From Deltaproteobacteria bacterium (lineage in GTDB: Bacteria; Myxococcota_A; UBA9160; JAJDAL01), in NCBI GenBank assembly GCA_029261875.1, contig JAJDAL010000054.1, positions 186,001 through 250,000 on the forward strand: a stretch of 64,000 nucleotides of DNA. Reading direction: 5' to 3'. Positions 41,663 through 51,040 of this stretch are shown piece after piece. The notes under the pieces were generated by a model. It ran no database searches, had not been told where the DNA came from, and saw nothing but the letters and a program-made list of their open reading frames with translations. Position numbers and translations under genes: made by a program. Every line of letters starts with the position of its first letter. The first letter of the stretch is position 1.

Positions 41663-43075
41663 ATGACGGAGGCGTTCGACGACGCGACGAGGCTCGCGGC
41701 ATTGGTCGCTGCGAAAGAAGTGTCGCCGGTCGAACTCGTGGAAGCGGCGTGTCGCCGGATCGAGCAGGTCGATCCGCAGCTCGGCGCCGTACCCGTTCGC
41801 TTTTTCGAAGAAGCGATCGAACGGGCAGGGCGCGCACGCCCGGGCCCCGCGTTCGCCGGGATCCCGTTCTTGATGAAAGACGTGGGCGCCCGGCAGAAGG
41901 GACAGCCCTACTATGCGGGGAACCAGGCGTTGCGCGATGCGGATCACCGTGCGGCCGAAGAAACCCCGCTGGGCGCTCGCTTCCGCGCCGTCGGTTTGGT
42001 GACGGTGGGTAACTCCAGCACACCCGAGTTTGGTCTCCAGTCGAATACCTGGCCGGTGGCCTATGGCCCGACGCGCAACCCCTGGGACCGTGAGCGCGCG
42101 GCGGGTGGCTCTTCGGGTGGCGCGTGTGCGGCCGTGGCTGCGGGACTCGTGCCGGTGGCGCATGCCAGCGACGGAGCGGGATCGATTCGGATTCCTGCAG
42201 CCTGGTGTGGTCTGGTCGGTCTCAAGCCCACGCGCGACCGGATTGTCTGGCGTCACGCCGGGGAGAATCGATCCGACGTGGAGTTCATCGTGGCTCGCTC
42301 GCTGCGGGACACGGCAGCGTTTCTCGACCACCTATCGGTCGACGCGCGTGCGGGGGGTGGCCCGGCTTCCGTCAGCGCGGTGCTCGGACTCGACCCGCCA
42401 CCGCTGCGGATTGGAATCTGGTGTGATGCACCCGAGGGGGTTGCCCTCGATCCGGATTGCTACGAAGCGGTCCAAGCTGTCGCCCGGCGGCTCGCGGAGC
42501 AGGGCCATCACGTCGCAGAACAGGCTCCGGCGTCTCTCGCGCAATCCTTCGAACGAGCGGTCCACGGTGGGGTGTTGGGCATCACGAGCTACAGCGAATG
42601 CATCGACGATCTCGAAGAGCGACTCGGGCGAAGTGTGAGCGAAGCCGATGTCGAACCTTTCCTTTGGGAGCTATCGCGTTTGTCCGTGGACGTGACCCCG
42701 GCCCAGTGTGAAGAAGCGCTCCGTTGGTACCAGGGATGGGTAGAGCGGACACTTCGCTGGTTCGAAGAATTCGATTTGTTGTTGACCCCAAGCGTATTCG
42801 AACCGGCTCCGTTGCTGCGGGAGCTCGATCCCACACGCCTGACTCCCTACGAACTACTGGATCGGATGGCTCCCCACATGGCATTTACCGAGCCCTGGAA
42901 TGCCACAGGACAGCCCGCAATCACCCTGCCGCTCGCATGGACGGCGGAGGGCTTGCCGGTCGGCGTGCAATTGGTTGCGGACCGGGGCCGCGAGGAACTC
43001 TTGTTTCGCGTCGCCGCCACGTTGATGGAGCCCGCTCCGACTCCCGATACGCCACGTCCACCCATTCACGCCTGA
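41663..43075 (+). CDS. Amidase (amidase signature family)
   Basis: 470 aa from ATG 41663. Catalytic Ser-cisSer-Lys triad of the amidase signature family: Lys in IPFLMKDVG, the cis-Ser in AAGGSSGGACAAVAAG, and the nucleophile Ser in ASDGAGSIRIPAAWCG, followed by GLVGLKPTRDR. Hydrolyses carboxamides; the substrate is unspecified. The C-terminal region ATGQPAITLPLAW is also typical. No GatB or GatC neighbours, so it is not the tRNA amidotransferase subunit. Convergent with the hypothetical gene at 43076 with no gap. Confidence 0.93.
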   Translation: MTEAFDDATRLAALVAAKEVSPVELVEAACRRIEQVDPQLGAVPVRFFEEAIERAGRARPGPAFAGIPFLMKDVGARQKGQPYYAGNQALRDADHRAAEETPLGARFRAVGLVTVGNSSTPEFGLQSNTWPVAYGPTRNPWDRERAAGGSSGGACAAVAAGLVPVAHASDGAGSIRIPAAWCGLVGLKPTRDRIVWRHAGENRSDVEFIVARSLRDTAAFLDHLSVDARAGGGPASVSAVLGLDPPPLRIGIWCDAPEGVALDPDCYEAVQAVARRLAEQGHHVAEQAPASLAQSFERAVHGGVLGITSYSECIDDLEERLGRSVSEADVEPFLWELSRLSVDVTPAQCEEALRWYQGWVERTLRWFEEFDLLLTPSVFEPAPLLRELDPTRLTPYELLDRMAPHMAFTEPWNATGQPAITLPLAWTAEGLPVGVQLVADRGREELLFRVAATLMEPAPTPDTPRPPIHA

Positions 43076-44239
43076 CTAGGGGGCGGCGTTCCGTGGACCG
43101 CGTCGCGCGAATCCGTTGGTGATGGCTTCGGTTGCGCGTGCCTCCCGCAGGCTGCGGTTCCAGTGGTCGAGGCGGGCCTCCGGAGCAATGTCTTGGGGCG
43201 GAGCCAGTTCGGGAAACCAATCTGCGAGTTCACCGAAATATCCGTCGTCGTGTTGCAGGTACCAACGAGCCAGGGTTTCCGCATCCACCGTGTGTTCCGC
43301 CGCCTCCCCGAATGCCCAGAAGGAGTTCTGGGTTTCCGGGCGCAGGTCCGATTCCAAACGAGTCCACGGCTGCTTCGTGGTGGTGAAAGCGTCGGTCGCG
43401 CATTCGCCATCTCCGACGTCGCGGAACACCAGGGTCCCCGTGGGCCGCAGTTGCGGCGAAAGCTGCACCAACACATTCTGCGGGTTGGGGGTCTCGTACC
43501 AAAGCCCATACCGTGCGAACAGGCGCGCCTTCAAGCGCCCCACGGTCGCGGCGAAGTGATGCCCCCAGAACGCCTCGAAATCTGCGTCGTGGGCCCGAGC
43601 GATCGGGCCTCCGACGAAGGGTAGAGAGAGTGCGGGCAGGTAGTAGTTTCCGTCCTGGAAGAAGCGCAAGTCGCGCACCATGAATCCGCTTTCGCGACCT
43701 GCGGCCAGTACGACGAGGACCTCGGAGACCAAAGCGATCTCGGCCAACGGCTCGAGCAGCCGATCCATGCGTGCGAGCCCCCGGGCCCAATCCACGGCGC
43801 CGATCGCTTCCTCGCGCAATTTCGTCTTCTCGGGCTGGTGGAAGTCCGGGTGCGGATAGTTGGTCGCCAACTTCAGCGAGGTCAGGGGCGCCCCGCTCTC
43901 GGGGCCCGGCAGGGCGAGGGTTCGCGAAGCGGTGAAGCGAGCGGTCCAGCGCTCGCTTTCGGGCGCGTCGAACCAAGCAACACTCGCGTCGGTGTTGAGG
44001 GGGTGGCGCGGGAAGCAGACCTGGTCGCCGCGGATGAAACGATCGACGATTTCCGGCGGGGCTCCGGGGAGAATGTGAACTTCGAGTTCCGTGCGCGGCA
44101 CCCAGACAACGGACACTTCGACCGGTTGCGTGCTGGCGCGAAATCCGACCAGATTGGCTTGCTCTTCCCAGTCGAGCCACTGGGAGACAGGGTCCGCATC
44201 GACGCGAAACGACTCGGCGCCCTCGCTTGTTTTCGTCAA
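43076..44239 (-). CDS. Unrecognised 387-aa cytoplasmic protein; weak IucA/IucC-like resemblance
   Basis: Starts at TTG 44237-44239 with GAAGG upstream. No signal peptide or membrane helix. Segments SLKLATNYPHPDFHQPEKTK, ARYGLWYETPNPQNVLVQLS and RPTGTLVFRDVGDGECATD recall the C-terminal part of IucA/IucC siderophore synthetases (which have a similar 'NxLLRL...LRDxG' region), but the length is about two thirds of theirs and I cannot confirm it. It follows the WS/DGAT gene by 33 bp on the same strand, so the two are probably co-transcribed and may share a role in lipid or storage metabolism. Confidence 0.7.
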   Translation of the reverse strand: MTKTSEGAESFRVDADPVSQWLDWEEQANLVGFRASTQPVEVSVVWVPRTELEVHILPGAPPEIVDRFIRGDQVCFPRHPLNTDASVAWFDAPESERWTARFTASRTLALPGPESGAPLTSLKLATNYPHPDFHQPEKTKLREEAIGAVDWARGLARMDRLLEPLAEIALVSEVLVVLAAGRESGFMVRDLRFFQDGNYYLPALSLPFVGGPIARAHDADFEAFWGHHFAATVGRLKARLFARYGLWYETPNPQNVLVQLSPQLRPTGTLVFRDVGDGECATDAFTTTKQPWTRLESDLRPETQNSFWAFGEAAEHTVDAETLARWYLQHDDGYFGELADWFPELAPPQDIAPEARLDHWNRSLREARATEAITNGFARRGPRNAAP

Positions 44240-44272
44240 ATTGCTGCCTTCGGATCGATGCGCTGACGCCGC

Positions 44273-45700
44273 TTAGACGTTTTGCGGCTCGTTGCTGGCG
44301 GCTTTCTCGAGTTCCGTGAAGGCATGGGAAGTATCCTCCACGAGTTCGTGCAGGTCTGGAACCGCGTAACGGTCGGCGTTGAATCCCCAATGCAGACTTC
44401 CCGCGTAACTGAACAGCGCAATTCCCAGCGCCTGATTCGCCATGAGGGGAACCAAGGGATAGCACTCGAGCACAGGGGCCCCTTTCAGGTACAAGGGAAA
44501 CGACGGCCCGGGGACGTTCGTCACGATGAGGTTTCCGGCACGGCGACGCATGGCGAGGCGCATCATGCCGGTGATGACGGCCGTGTCGGTCCAGTCGGCG
44601 ACGTCCTCGATCAGCTTGACGCCGTGGACCTGATGAGAGGCCTTCAATTCGGCGGTGGTTTCCGAAACGCGTTGGAGCTGACGCTTGGGGTCGGTTTCCT
44701 CGATGGGTAGGTGGGCGACCAATGACGCCACATGATTGCCGGGTTCGGCAGCGTCGCCCAGGGCGCGCGTGTTGACGGGAATCATCACCCGAAAATCCAT
44801 TTCGTCGAGCGCGATCTGGTGGCGCCGCAAGTAGCGCCCCAGGCCGCCGGCGACGGTCGCCAATGCGACATCGTTGATGGTGCCGCCCAGGCGGCGTTTC
44901 ACATCTTTCACGCGTTCGACGTCGAGTCGAAACCAGTTGAAGTGCCGGTGGGGGCCGATTTCGTCCGGATTCAGGGGGGTCGCGGAGGCGGAGGTGGCGC
45001 TTCCTTTTACCAACTCGAACAGGCCGTCGCCGACGGCCTTCAACGCCGCGAACGAACGCCTTGGATCGAGTACGGCACTTCCGATCCCCCCGACGGCGCT
45101 GCGGAACAACTGACCCCGGCGCAGCAGTTCGCCGGTCAGTAGCTCGGACTCCGAAGGGAGGGGGCGGGGTTTCCAGGGCGCGGGAGTCCGCTCCGGTACG
45201 TCGGGCGTCGGGCTCAAGAGCACTTTGAGCATGTCCACGCCCGAAATTCCGTCGACCATGCTGTGGTGGGCTTTGGTGATGACCGCAAAGCGATTGCCTT
45301 CCAGGCCCTCTACGACCCAGATCTCCCAGAGCGGCTTCGACCGGTCGAGCTTCTGGGACATGATCAAGCCGGCCAAGCGCTTGAGCTGACGCAGGTTGCC
45401 CGGGTGGGGCAGGGCGGCGTGGCGCACGTGGTAGGTGAGGCTGAAGGCCGGATCGTCGACCCAAACCGGGTGCTCGACGAGGGGGACATACATCAAGCGT
45501 TGGCGGTAGCGGGGAATCAAATCCAACACGGATTCGACGTGACCGCGAATGCGTTCGAAGTCGACTCCGCCGCCGGGGACGGACAGCGGCCCCGGGTCGA
45601 GAATCGCCGTAATGGCGACATGCATGTGCGTGTTGGGCGCCTCGAGCGCGAGGAACGAGGCATCGAGGGCCGAAAGGCGTTCGTAGTGGAAATCCGCCAT
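44273..45700 (-). CDS. Wax ester synthase/acyl-CoA:diacylglycerol acyltransferase (WS/DGAT)
   Basis: 475 aa from ATG 45698-45700, with GGAG eight nt upstream. The catalytic motif HHSMVDG (His145, His146) is preceded by SKPLWEIWVVEGLEG (PLWE motif), and the C-terminal region has GGTINDVALATVAGGLGRYL, RVMIPVNTRA and GNLIVTNVPGPSFPLY, all typical of bacterial WS/DGAT enzymes. They esterify fatty alcohols or diacylglycerol with acyl-CoA to make wax esters or triacylglycerol as storage lipid. Co-directional with the unrecognised gene downstream. No fatty-acyl reductase is seen nearby. Confidence 0.95.
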   Translation of the reverse strand: MADFHYERLSALDASFLALEAPNTHMHVAITAILDPGPLSVPGGGVDFERIRGHVESVLDLIPRYRQRLMYVPLVEHPVWVDDPAFSLTYHVRHAALPHPGNLRQLKRLAGLIMSQKLDRSKPLWEIWVVEGLEGNRFAVITKAHHSMVDGISGVDMLKVLLSPTPDVPERTPAPWKPRPLPSESELLTGELLRRGQLFRSAVGGIGSAVLDPRRSFAALKAVGDGLFELVKGSATSASATPLNPDEIGPHRHFNWFRLDVERVKDVKRRLGGTINDVALATVAGGLGRYLRRHQIALDEMDFRVMIPVNTRALGDAAEPGNHVASLVAHLPIEETDPKRQLQRVSETTAELKASHQVHGVKLIEDVADWTDTAVITGMMRLAMRRRAGNLIVTNVPGPSFPLYLKGAPVLECYPLVPLMANQALGIALFSYAGSLHWGFNADRYAVPDLHELVEDTSHAFTELEKAASNEPQNV

Positions 45701-45854
45701 GTCTTTTGCTCCGAGGCACAGCCTGAGTACGCTGCATCGTTCGCAGCGGCCTGCGTTACGGCTGAGCGTCGTCGCGCGGCGGATGTAAATGTACCGCCGG
45801 CCAACCAACGCACAACGGGTACGTCGTAGGCAGAGCGCGCTCGTCGACCCCGAG

Positions 45855-47702
45855 CTAGTCCGATTTGGCGCGGAAACGATCCGAATCGTTGGTTTGGGCT
45901 TCGCTGTAGCTTGCCTCCCAGCACTCCCCAACTCCGTTTCGGATCTGAGCGCGCACGGAGACGGGTTCGCCCAGTGGCAGGCTGCCCGCGAGCGGCAAAT
46001 GGAACCCGCGCCCCTTGAGGGTGATCTTCGGCTTGTTGAGGGCGCCGGGTTTGATATCGAACTTGTCCACACCGTCCGACAGACGGAAGATGTCCCGGTA
46101 GCGGAAGCCGCTGATCCCGGCGGGCCGGCCTCTCGGTGTCCAACAATCGGTGGCGCCGCAGGTGCCGCCGGCGGGGATTCGCAGACGGGCCACGAGGTCG
46201 GGAGTGAGGCCGGATTCGTCGTAGAGGCAGAACGCGTAGTCGGTGGTCTTGACCGGGTTCCCGAGTGCTTCGAGGGGCGTCGCTTCGCCGCGCGCCCATT
46301 TCCAGGACAAGCGGGCTTTGGACGACAGGTCCGGATTCGAAATGGAGATGGAGGATTTCCGCGGGAGTGTGACTTGGTGGCATGCGGTTGCGGGCGCCGT
46401 CTCGATGAAGTCACAGCTCCCTGCACCGTCGCAGGTGTCCGTTGTGCACAGATTGTCGTCCGCGTCGCAGAAGCTTCCCACGGAGTCGAATTGGCACGCA
46501 CTGCTGCAGCAGTCGAAGTCCGTCAGATTCATGTCGTCACAGGCTTCGAGGGGATCGAGTATGCCGTTTCCGCAATCGCCCCGACGACGACCCACGTGGA
46601 ATTCCGGATCCTCGGGGTCCGCATTCGCCAGGATCACGCGTCCGTCGGGTTGGATCGCCTGCGCGCCGATCGGAAACGCGATGGGGAGCGTGGCGTTGTA
46701 GAAGGGGTCGATACTTCCATCGATGTCGTAGCGTCTCAGGCCCGACCCGGTGCCCACCACGATCTTGCCGTCCGCTTGCATGAGCGGTCTTCCGAGCGGG
46801 AATCCGAAGGAAACGGCCCCTCCGATTCCGTAGCCTACGTCGACCGCGCCGGACGTGTCGAAGCGAACCGCACCACCGTCGACGACGGCCAGGCTCTTTC
46901 CGTCGGGCTGCAAGACGAGGTCGAAGTTTTCGGAGCCGGAGATGCTTGCCGAATTCGTGCCTCCGATTCCATATCCCAGATCGAGGCTACCGTCGCTCTC
47001 CAAACGGGCGACCCCGACGCTGCTCCCGGGCAGCGAAACGCCAACGACGATCTTTCCGTCCGACTGCAACGCAATGCCGCCGTTGATCGCGCCGGCGATC
47101 GGGCTGTCGACCTCTCCGTCGCCACCGAAGGTCGGATCGAGATCCCCGTTCGTTTCGAAGCGGAACACGCGGCCCGCCTGCGATACGGCGAGGATCTTGC
47201 CGTCGGGTTGCAGCGCAATCCGTCGAAGGCGCGTGGATGCGGTGCGCTTTCCGTTGCCCGCGAACGTCTTGTCGAGCTCTCCCTCTTCATCGAGGCGGGC
47301 GATGAAACCAAAGGCGGAGTTCGGCGGTTTACTCCGACCCACGATCAGGATCTTGCGATCGTCTTGAATCAGCATGTGATCGGGGTCGCCGAAATCCGCG
47401 GCTTTGGTGCTCAGCTTGGCGATGCCCGCTTTGCCGAATCCCGTATCCAGGGTTCCATCGGCGGTGTACCGCACGATACCGATCGTCGTGCTGAAGATGG
47501 GATGTCCAAACGGTCCCGCAACGACGATCTTTCCGTCCGGTCCCACGGCCACGACGTCTCCGTCTGGCGCGTCGTCGTTGCCGAAGGTCGCGCGCTGGAA
47601 ACCCTGCTCGCCAAAGGTGGGGTCGGCCTCCCCAATTGCGTGAGCCGAGAGCGCCACGCAGAGTCCAACAAAGCTCGCGAAAAAAGGAAGGAGTCGTTGC
47701 AT
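45855..47702 (-). CDS. Secreted delta-60 repeat protein with Myxococcus cysteine-rich repeat
   Basis: 615 aa from ATG 47700-47702 with GAGGG seven nt upstream. Signal peptide (MQRLLPFFASFVGLCVALSA). The N-terminal part (about 20-370) consists of delta-60 beta-propeller repeats, each with a GFARLxxDGxLDxxFGxxG and LQPDGKIVV-like core (ALQPDGKILAVSQ, ALQSDGKIVVGVS, LMQADGKIVVGTG). A Myxococcus-type Cys-rich repeat follows (DCGNGILDPLEACDDMN, then SACQFD and CDADDNLCTTDTCDGAGSC, about 375-440). The last 170 residues form a beta-rich domain without a recognised family. No C-terminal anchor is visible, so it is probably secreted. Confidence 0.88.
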   Translation of the reverse strand: MQRLLPFFASFVGLCVALSAHAIGEADPTFGEQGFQRATFGNDDAPDGDVVAVGPDGKIVVAGPFGHPIFSTTIGIVRYTADGTLDTGFGKAGIAKLSTKAADFGDPDHMLIQDDRKILIVGRSKPPNSAFGFIARLDEEGELDKTFAGNGKRTASTRLRRIALQPDGKILAVSQAGRVFRFETNGDLDPTFGGDGEVDSPIAGAINGGIALQSDGKIVVGVSLPGSSVGVARLESDGSLDLGYGIGGTNSASISGSENFDLVLQPDGKSLAVVDGGAVRFDTSGAVDVGYGIGGAVSFGFPLGRPLMQADGKIVVGTGSGLRRYDIDGSIDPFYNATLPIAFPIGAQAIQPDGRVILANADPEDPEFHVGRRRGDCGNGILDPLEACDDMNLTDFDCCSSACQFDSVGSFCDADDNLCTTDTCDGAGSCDFIETAPATACHQVTLPRKSSISISNPDLSSKARLSWKWARGEATPLEALGNPVKTTDYAFCLYDESGLTPDLVARLRIPAGGTCGATDCWTPRGRPAGISGFRYRDIFRLSDGVDKFDIKPGALNKPKITLKGRGFHLPLAGSLPLGEPVSVRAQIRNGVGECWEASYSEAQTNDSDRFRAKSD

Positions 47703-48006
47703 CGCTCGAGCCCTCATGGTGTTGGGTGTGAACCCAGGGATCCCCATCCTTTCTACAGGGGAACCACGCGGCTTGCTTTAGGAAATACGTGAGCAGATGC
47801 GAAGCATTCGGAGAGGAATCGGGGTAAAGCTCGAACGGACAGGACTTGCGCCTTTCGTTCGGTGAAATGCCAATGGAATCCGGGAGTCCGCCGAGCGCGG
47901 CGCGCGGCAGCTTCAGGGATCGAGACAGCACAACGACGCACCGCGTCGGGCATCAGGCGCTCGTTGTGCTGTTTGCTCAGGAACCGACGGCTCGATTCAT
48001 TGCGGT
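47703..48006. other. Gene-free stretch
   Basis: 304 bp between the start of the delta-60 gene and the end of a lipoprotein gene, both on the minus strand. It must hold the delta-60 promoter. The open frames in it have no family-like features or SD; I see no RNA gene or repeat. Confidence 0.6.
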
Positions 48007-48369
48007 TTACGGGTTGGGGCTGAGTGCCTCGGCGGTTTGCTTCGTCGCGAGGCCGCACTCCTCCTGGATCTTCGCGATTCGGGCCTCAATCATCTTGTTG
48101 TATTTCCCCGTCGCCACCCGGATCTTGGTGGGTTCGGTCCAAGTGAGGATGCCCAGCGCAGCCCCGGCGGGCACGATCGCGGTCACGCCTTCGGCTATTC
48201 GCGTGGCGACGCTGGCTTTCTCGGACTCGAGAACGCGGATGTCGCCCTCGGCCGATGCGCAGTGCACGGGCGCAGGATTTTCGAGCGTGTGTTCGACCTT
48301 CTTCTGCTTCATCGCGCAGCCGAGGCTTGCGACTGCGAGAACGAGGCCAAGAGCGAGATAACGGGGCAT
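48007..48369 (-). CDS. Small lipoprotein of unknown function
   Basis: 120 aa from ATG 48367-48369, chosen because GGAGG lies seven nt upstream; an ATG two codons earlier is possible. Lipoprotein signal MPRYLALGLVLAVASLGC (Cys18), then a short conserved-looking region with one further Cys (VHCASAEGDIRVLESE), a Gly/Ala-rich hydrophobic segment (about 60-78: GVTAIVPAGAALGILTW) that could be membrane-associated, and a basic helix ending in an extra Cys. No family recognised. Divergent from the hydroxylase gene at 48531. Confidence 0.75.
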   Translation of the reverse strand: MPRYLALGLVLAVASLGCAMKQKKVEHTLENPAPVHCASAEGDIRVLESEKASVATRIAEGVTAIVPAGAALGILTWTEPTKIRVATGKYNKMIEARIAKIQEECGLATKQTAEALSPNP

Positions 48370-48530
48370 CACCATTCCTCCGGATCGATATTGGATTCTG
48401 CGCGCATGCAACGGGCATGCGGCCATCACTCGGGCGGAACTACAGCCTTGATTCCACGTCTTGGCAAGCCCTAGACGCGCGAGGCCCCCCGGATCGACGA
48501 AGTCGGGGTTCAGCCCTACCCTAAACGACC

Positions 48531-49160
48531 GTGCCCAAGGAACGCTCACGGCTCTTCGTCAAGTCTCTCCTGGCGGGCTACAACGGCTTACTGGGCCGTT
48601 TGGCGCCGGATGGGGATCGTGTTTTCTTTCGTGCTTCGGACTTCGCCTGGCCGATCGAACTCGAGGGCCAATGGGCCCCCATCCGCGCGGAACTCGACGC
48701 GATTCTGGTGGACTACGAGAAGCTCCCCAGCCTCCACGAGGTCGAGCCGGGACAGGACGACATTTCCACGGATCGATGGAAGGCATTGGTCCTTCGGATG
48801 TATGGGCGCGACGTCCCGGAGAACTGCGAGCGCTTTCCGAAAACGATGGAGATTCTGAAAAGGATTCCGCAGGCGACGACGGCCATGTTCTCGATCCTCG
48901 GGCCCGGCGCTGTGGTGCCGCCCCATCGCGGACCCTTCAAGGGCGTGCTGCGTTGTCAGCTCGCATTGCGGGTTCCGACCTGCGAAGGTCGCTGTGAAAT
49001 TCGCGTCGCGGACGAAACCCGCAGTTGGGAGGAGGGCCGGGTCCTGCTCTTCGACGATACCTTCGAGCACGAAGTTCGAAACGAAACCACCGAGCCTCGC
49101 GTCATCTTGTTTCTCGACTTCTTGCGTCCGCTCCCCTGGCCCTCGTCGAGCTTGAACTAG
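48531..49160 (+). CDS. Aspartyl/asparaginyl beta-hydroxylase family protein (LpxO-like)
   Basis: 209 aa from GTG 48531. Contains the Fe(II)/2-oxoglutarate dioxygenase core of the Asp_Arg_Hydrox family: MFSILGPGAVVPPHRGPFKG with the first His, RCQLALRVPT, and LFDDTFEHEVRNETTEPRV with the second His. This matches the HxG...H pattern of family members such as LpxO, which hydroxylates lipid A fatty acids, and of BlpP-type peptide hydroxylases. The substrate here is undecided. No signal peptide; SLLAGYNGLLGRL at the N-terminus may be amphipathic and membrane-associated. Confidence 0.85.
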   Translation: MPKERSRLFVKSLLAGYNGLLGRLAPDGDRVFFRASDFAWPIELEGQWAPIRAELDAILVDYEKLPSLHEVEPGQDDISTDRWKALVLRMYGRDVPENCERFPKTMEILKRIPQATTAMFSILGPGAVVPPHRGPFKGVLRCQLALRVPTCEGRCEIRVADETRSWEEGRVLLFDDTFEHEVRNETTEPRVILFLDFLRPLPWPSSSLN

Positions 49161-49249
49161 CTGGTGTTTGCAGCGAGTCGCTGGCTCCCCACCGTGCTCC
49201 GCACGCAAGAGAATGCGCGCCGCCTCGCGCGTTCGACGCCGCCTCCCCG

Positions 49250-50917
49250 CTATTGAAATTGCGCGTTGGGTTCGCTCGCGTTGGCGAAGCGTTGAGTCGT
49301 GGGTCCGCCTTCGCGCGTCCCGGGGCCGATCTCGTACACGAAGATCGAGTATCCGATGACGGCCACGGGTTCGTGTTCGCGCAGCCAGTCGTAGCAACCC
49401 GGCTCCGGACGCTTGAGTAGGTTACCCGCCGCGTATTCTCCCTGGAGCACGCTCGCGCTGATGACCACGACTCCGCTCGTTACCGGGTTGCAGTGGGTCA
49501 GCGGACGTCCGCGAATACCGTATCGCGCGGGGCGCTCGATCCCGAAGTAGGCGAGATGGACGGTCGGATTGCCCCGTTCGCGCAAGTAGCGTGCGAGCCC
49601 GGGCAGGTCTTGTCCCCAGTCGAGACTCGAGTCGACCATGTAGCGGTAGCCGTGGCGCGGCCCCCCGACAGCCTCGTTGTAGTAGGCCAGGTAGTGGGGA
49701 TGGATCCACGCGTTGGCAACGGATAGCCAAGCGATACAGATCGCCACGGTCACGCGTACTGCGCGCGCTCCCAAAGGGAACATCGCAACGCCCACGAAGA
49801 CGGCGAGCACGGGGTATAGAGGGAGCAGGTAGCGGTAGCGCTGCACGTCCAACGCGAATATCGCGATCCCGAGATACACCAGCGAGGGAATGAGCAGGTA
49901 GGCGCCCAATTGTCTCGCCGACGCTCCCATCCGCAACATCGCTAGCACGGATAGGAGGATGAGCGCGAGCGGTGTCTTGACCGCGAACGAAACCGGGAAA
50001 AAGTACCACCACCCGTGGGTTCCGAATTCGCCCAGGAAGAAGACGCGACGACCGAGCGCCGATCCCTCGGCGTCGGCGCTGAAAGCGCCGAGGTAGGACG
50101 GCAGTCGCCAGCCCGCGAGCGGTCCTTCAGAAATTTCGATCGGAGCGAAGGATCCCCCGTAGGCGATCCACACGATGGCAATGGCCGGGAGCAACATGGC
50201 GAGGAGTCCACCCGCTCCAGAGATCAAACCGCGCACGACGTTCGGAGAGCGTATCGCCTGCAGGGTCAAGACGAGGGCGAATGCCGGCAGCAGCGGTAGC
50301 GCGGAAAGTTTGGATACGAGCGCCAACCCGATCGATACGCCGGCGATCGTCAACCGCCCAAGGCTGGGGACGCGGAGCCAGCGCCAGAAGGTATAGAGGG
50401 CCTGCAGGAAGAAGACCCCGATGACACCATCGGAGTGCACCAGGGGGGCACTCGCCACCACCAGCGGCGTGGTGGTGTAGAGAAACGTTGCGAGTAGACC
50501 CGCGTTGGGCCCTGCACATTCGCGGGCCCACCAGAACACGAGTAGCGCCCCCCAGCACGCGAGCGCGATGAAGGGCAGCCTGGAAAACAAGCGAATGCGG
50601 TCCGGGTCGGGATCGGGCCCGCGCAGGAGTGTGGCTCCGATGGCGGGGTCGGATGCGTACGCGTCGAGTCCGAGGGGCAAGAGCAGCAGGCTACCCAGGT
50701 GATGCGTCAGGGGAGGGTGAAACCGGAGCGTCTTCGCGAAATGGTAGTCCCCGGTTTTCCAGAGATAGAGCCCCTTCCCCACATAGTGGGGCTCATCCGG
50801 CGTAAAGGACGTCGCGACCGCCGTGTGAACTCCACGCGCCGCAAACAAGACGACGAGGCAGAGAAAGATCGCAGTGGGATAGCGTTGTCCGAATCCGTTC
50901 GTCGCTGTGCGGATCAT
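49250..50917 (-). CDS. GT39/GT83-type membrane glycosyltransferase (PMT/ArnT-like)
   Basis: 555 aa with about 11 membrane helices. The first periplasmic loop ATSFTPDEPHYVGKGLYLW holds the acidic DE motif that is catalytic in PMT and ArnT-type C-type-fold transferases (GT39/GT83). FHPPLTHHLGSLLLLPLGL also fits the dolichyl/undecaprenyl-phosphate sugar transferase family, and the C-terminal periplasmic region contains VDSSLDWGQDLPGLARYL, a motif seen in this group. It would transfer a sugar from a lipid carrier to lipid A, protein or glycan. Stands alone, convergent with the hydroxylase, so the acceptor is unknown. Confidence 0.88.
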   Translation of the reverse strand: MIRTATNGFGQRYPTAIFLCLVVLFAARGVHTAVATSFTPDEPHYVGKGLYLWKTGDYHFAKTLRFHPPLTHHLGSLLLLPLGLDAYASDPAIGATLLRGPDPDPDRIRLFSRLPFIALACWGALLVFWWARECAGPNAGLLATFLYTTTPLVVASAPLVHSDGVIGVFFLQALYTFWRWLRVPSLGRLTIAGVSIGLALVSKLSALPLLPAFALVLTLQAIRSPNVVRGLISGAGGLLAMLLPAIAIVWIAYGGSFAPIEISEGPLAGWRLPSYLGAFSADAEGSALGRRVFFLGEFGTHGWWYFFPVSFAVKTPLALILLSVLAMLRMGASARQLGAYLLIPSLVYLGIAIFALDVQRYRYLLPLYPVLAVFVGVAMFPLGARAVRVTVAICIAWLSVANAWIHPHYLAYYNEAVGGPRHGYRYMVDSSLDWGQDLPGLARYLRERGNPTVHLAYFGIERPARYGIRGRPLTHCNPVTSGVVVISASVLQGEYAAGNLLKRPEPGCYDWLREHEPVAVIGYSIFVYEIGPGTREGGPTTQRFANASEPNAQFQ

Positions 50918-51040
50918 CGGGGTCCATTATGCAGGTTGGAACGCAGGGCCGCACGAAACAGGAGGTTGCCTCCGGATGGTGGCGTACTTCTGCCCGACTC
51001 AGCCGACCGATACCCTGCGGACCCCGAGTGTGTCTCGTGT

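Noticed and set aside
43230..45737. An 835-codon minus-strand frame across the WS/DGAT and unrecognised genes
   Set aside because: Frame-shifted shadow of two genes; the product is Arg/Pro/Gly-rich without any family feature.
45789..47792. A 667-codon plus-strand frame opposite the delta-60 protein
   Set aside because: Antisense shadow of a repeat protein with a clear signal peptide and Cys-rich repeat.
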